Source: Symsagittifera roscoffensis (Eukaryota > Xenacoelomorpha > Acoela > Convolutidae). From it: a stretch of 64,000 nt of DNA. This document shows, in pieces, positions 64,000 to 64,000 of this stretch (its first letter is position 1; each line of letters starts with the position of its first letter). The stretch spans positions 29,624,141 through 29,688,140 of the forward strand of contig NC_087071.1 of the NCBI RefSeq assembly GCF_963678635.1, given 5' to 3'. The translations under genes and the position numbers were made by a program. The notes under the pieces were generated by a model that had not been told where the DNA came from, ran no database searches, and worked only from the letters and a program-made list of their open reading frames with translations.

Positions 64000-64000
64000 T

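Noticed and set aside
1-64000. CRISPR arrays, operons, rRNA genes, bacterial promoters and prophage features
   Set aside because: None seen; spliced exons and retrotransposons show a eukaryotic nuclear sequence. The short palindromic repeats lack regular spacers.

Overview
This window looks like nuclear DNA of an AT-rich, repeat-rich metazoan. No bacterial or organellar feature is visible. Real coding sequence comes as short exons (60-310 bp) with GTAAGT/GTGAGT donors and TTTTCAG/TTTGCAG/CACAG acceptors, separated by long introns packed with repeats. One complete intron is only 58 bp. I cannot name the species. Small TTTTCAG-type introns would fit an invertebrate such as a nematode, but that is weak. 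A 200-bp block of N (36968-37167) marks a scaffold gap whose two edges share a 9-mer.

Layout. 0-0.9 kb: relics of a Ty1/Copia reverse transcriptase and a BEL/Pao pol tail, then a hAT-type terminus. 0.9-2.1 kb: hairpin-bearing interspersed repeat. 2.1-5.2 kb: tandem array of a ~1342-bp repeat (R1). 5.2-10.5 kb: tandem array of a ~906-bp repeat (R2) with one 1172-bp variant. 10.5-18.8 kb: plus-strand exons of an unidentified gene or genes inside R1/R4-type repeats. 19.5-22.0 kb: minus-strand exon candidates. 22.4-22.8 kb: a compact two-exon plus-strand gene. 24-30.3 kb: degenerate retroelement coding on the minus strand (Ty3/Gypsy RT-RNase H at 24.0-25.1 kb, a duplicated coding relic at 27.5-28.0 and 30.0-30.2 kb) plus a well-formed exon at 27.0-27.2 kb. 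32.8-38.3 kb: exons of two small duplicated gene families of unknown function. 39.27-43.17 kb: a minus-strand Ty3/Gypsy element with 245-bp LTRs, a 5-bp duplication and a tRNA-Ser-like primer site; it lacks the interior from Gag zinc knuckle to RNase H. 43.6-44.8 kb: a 1.2-kb TA-flanked TIR element with palindromic subterminal repeats. 46-48 kb: diverged duplicate of 33.6-35.5 kb. 48.47-48.91 kb: a hAT-type MITE with perfect 8-bp duplication. 50.2-50.7 kb: relic of a second Gypsy element. 53.8-57.6 kb: two minus-strand exons forming the C-terminal half of a probable seven-transmembrane receptor, with a CpG-rich degenerate repeat block in the intron. 58.2-59.2 kb: another TA-flanked TIR element containing a nested repeat. 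60.7-61.9 kb: a decayed non-LTR retrotransposon.

No operon-like or defence-like system is visible. The strongest results are structural: several transposon insertions can be dated or delimited because undisturbed copies of their target repeats lie in the same window. Several host exons, some without their own ATG, are supported by splice sites, matching phases or paralogue conservation.
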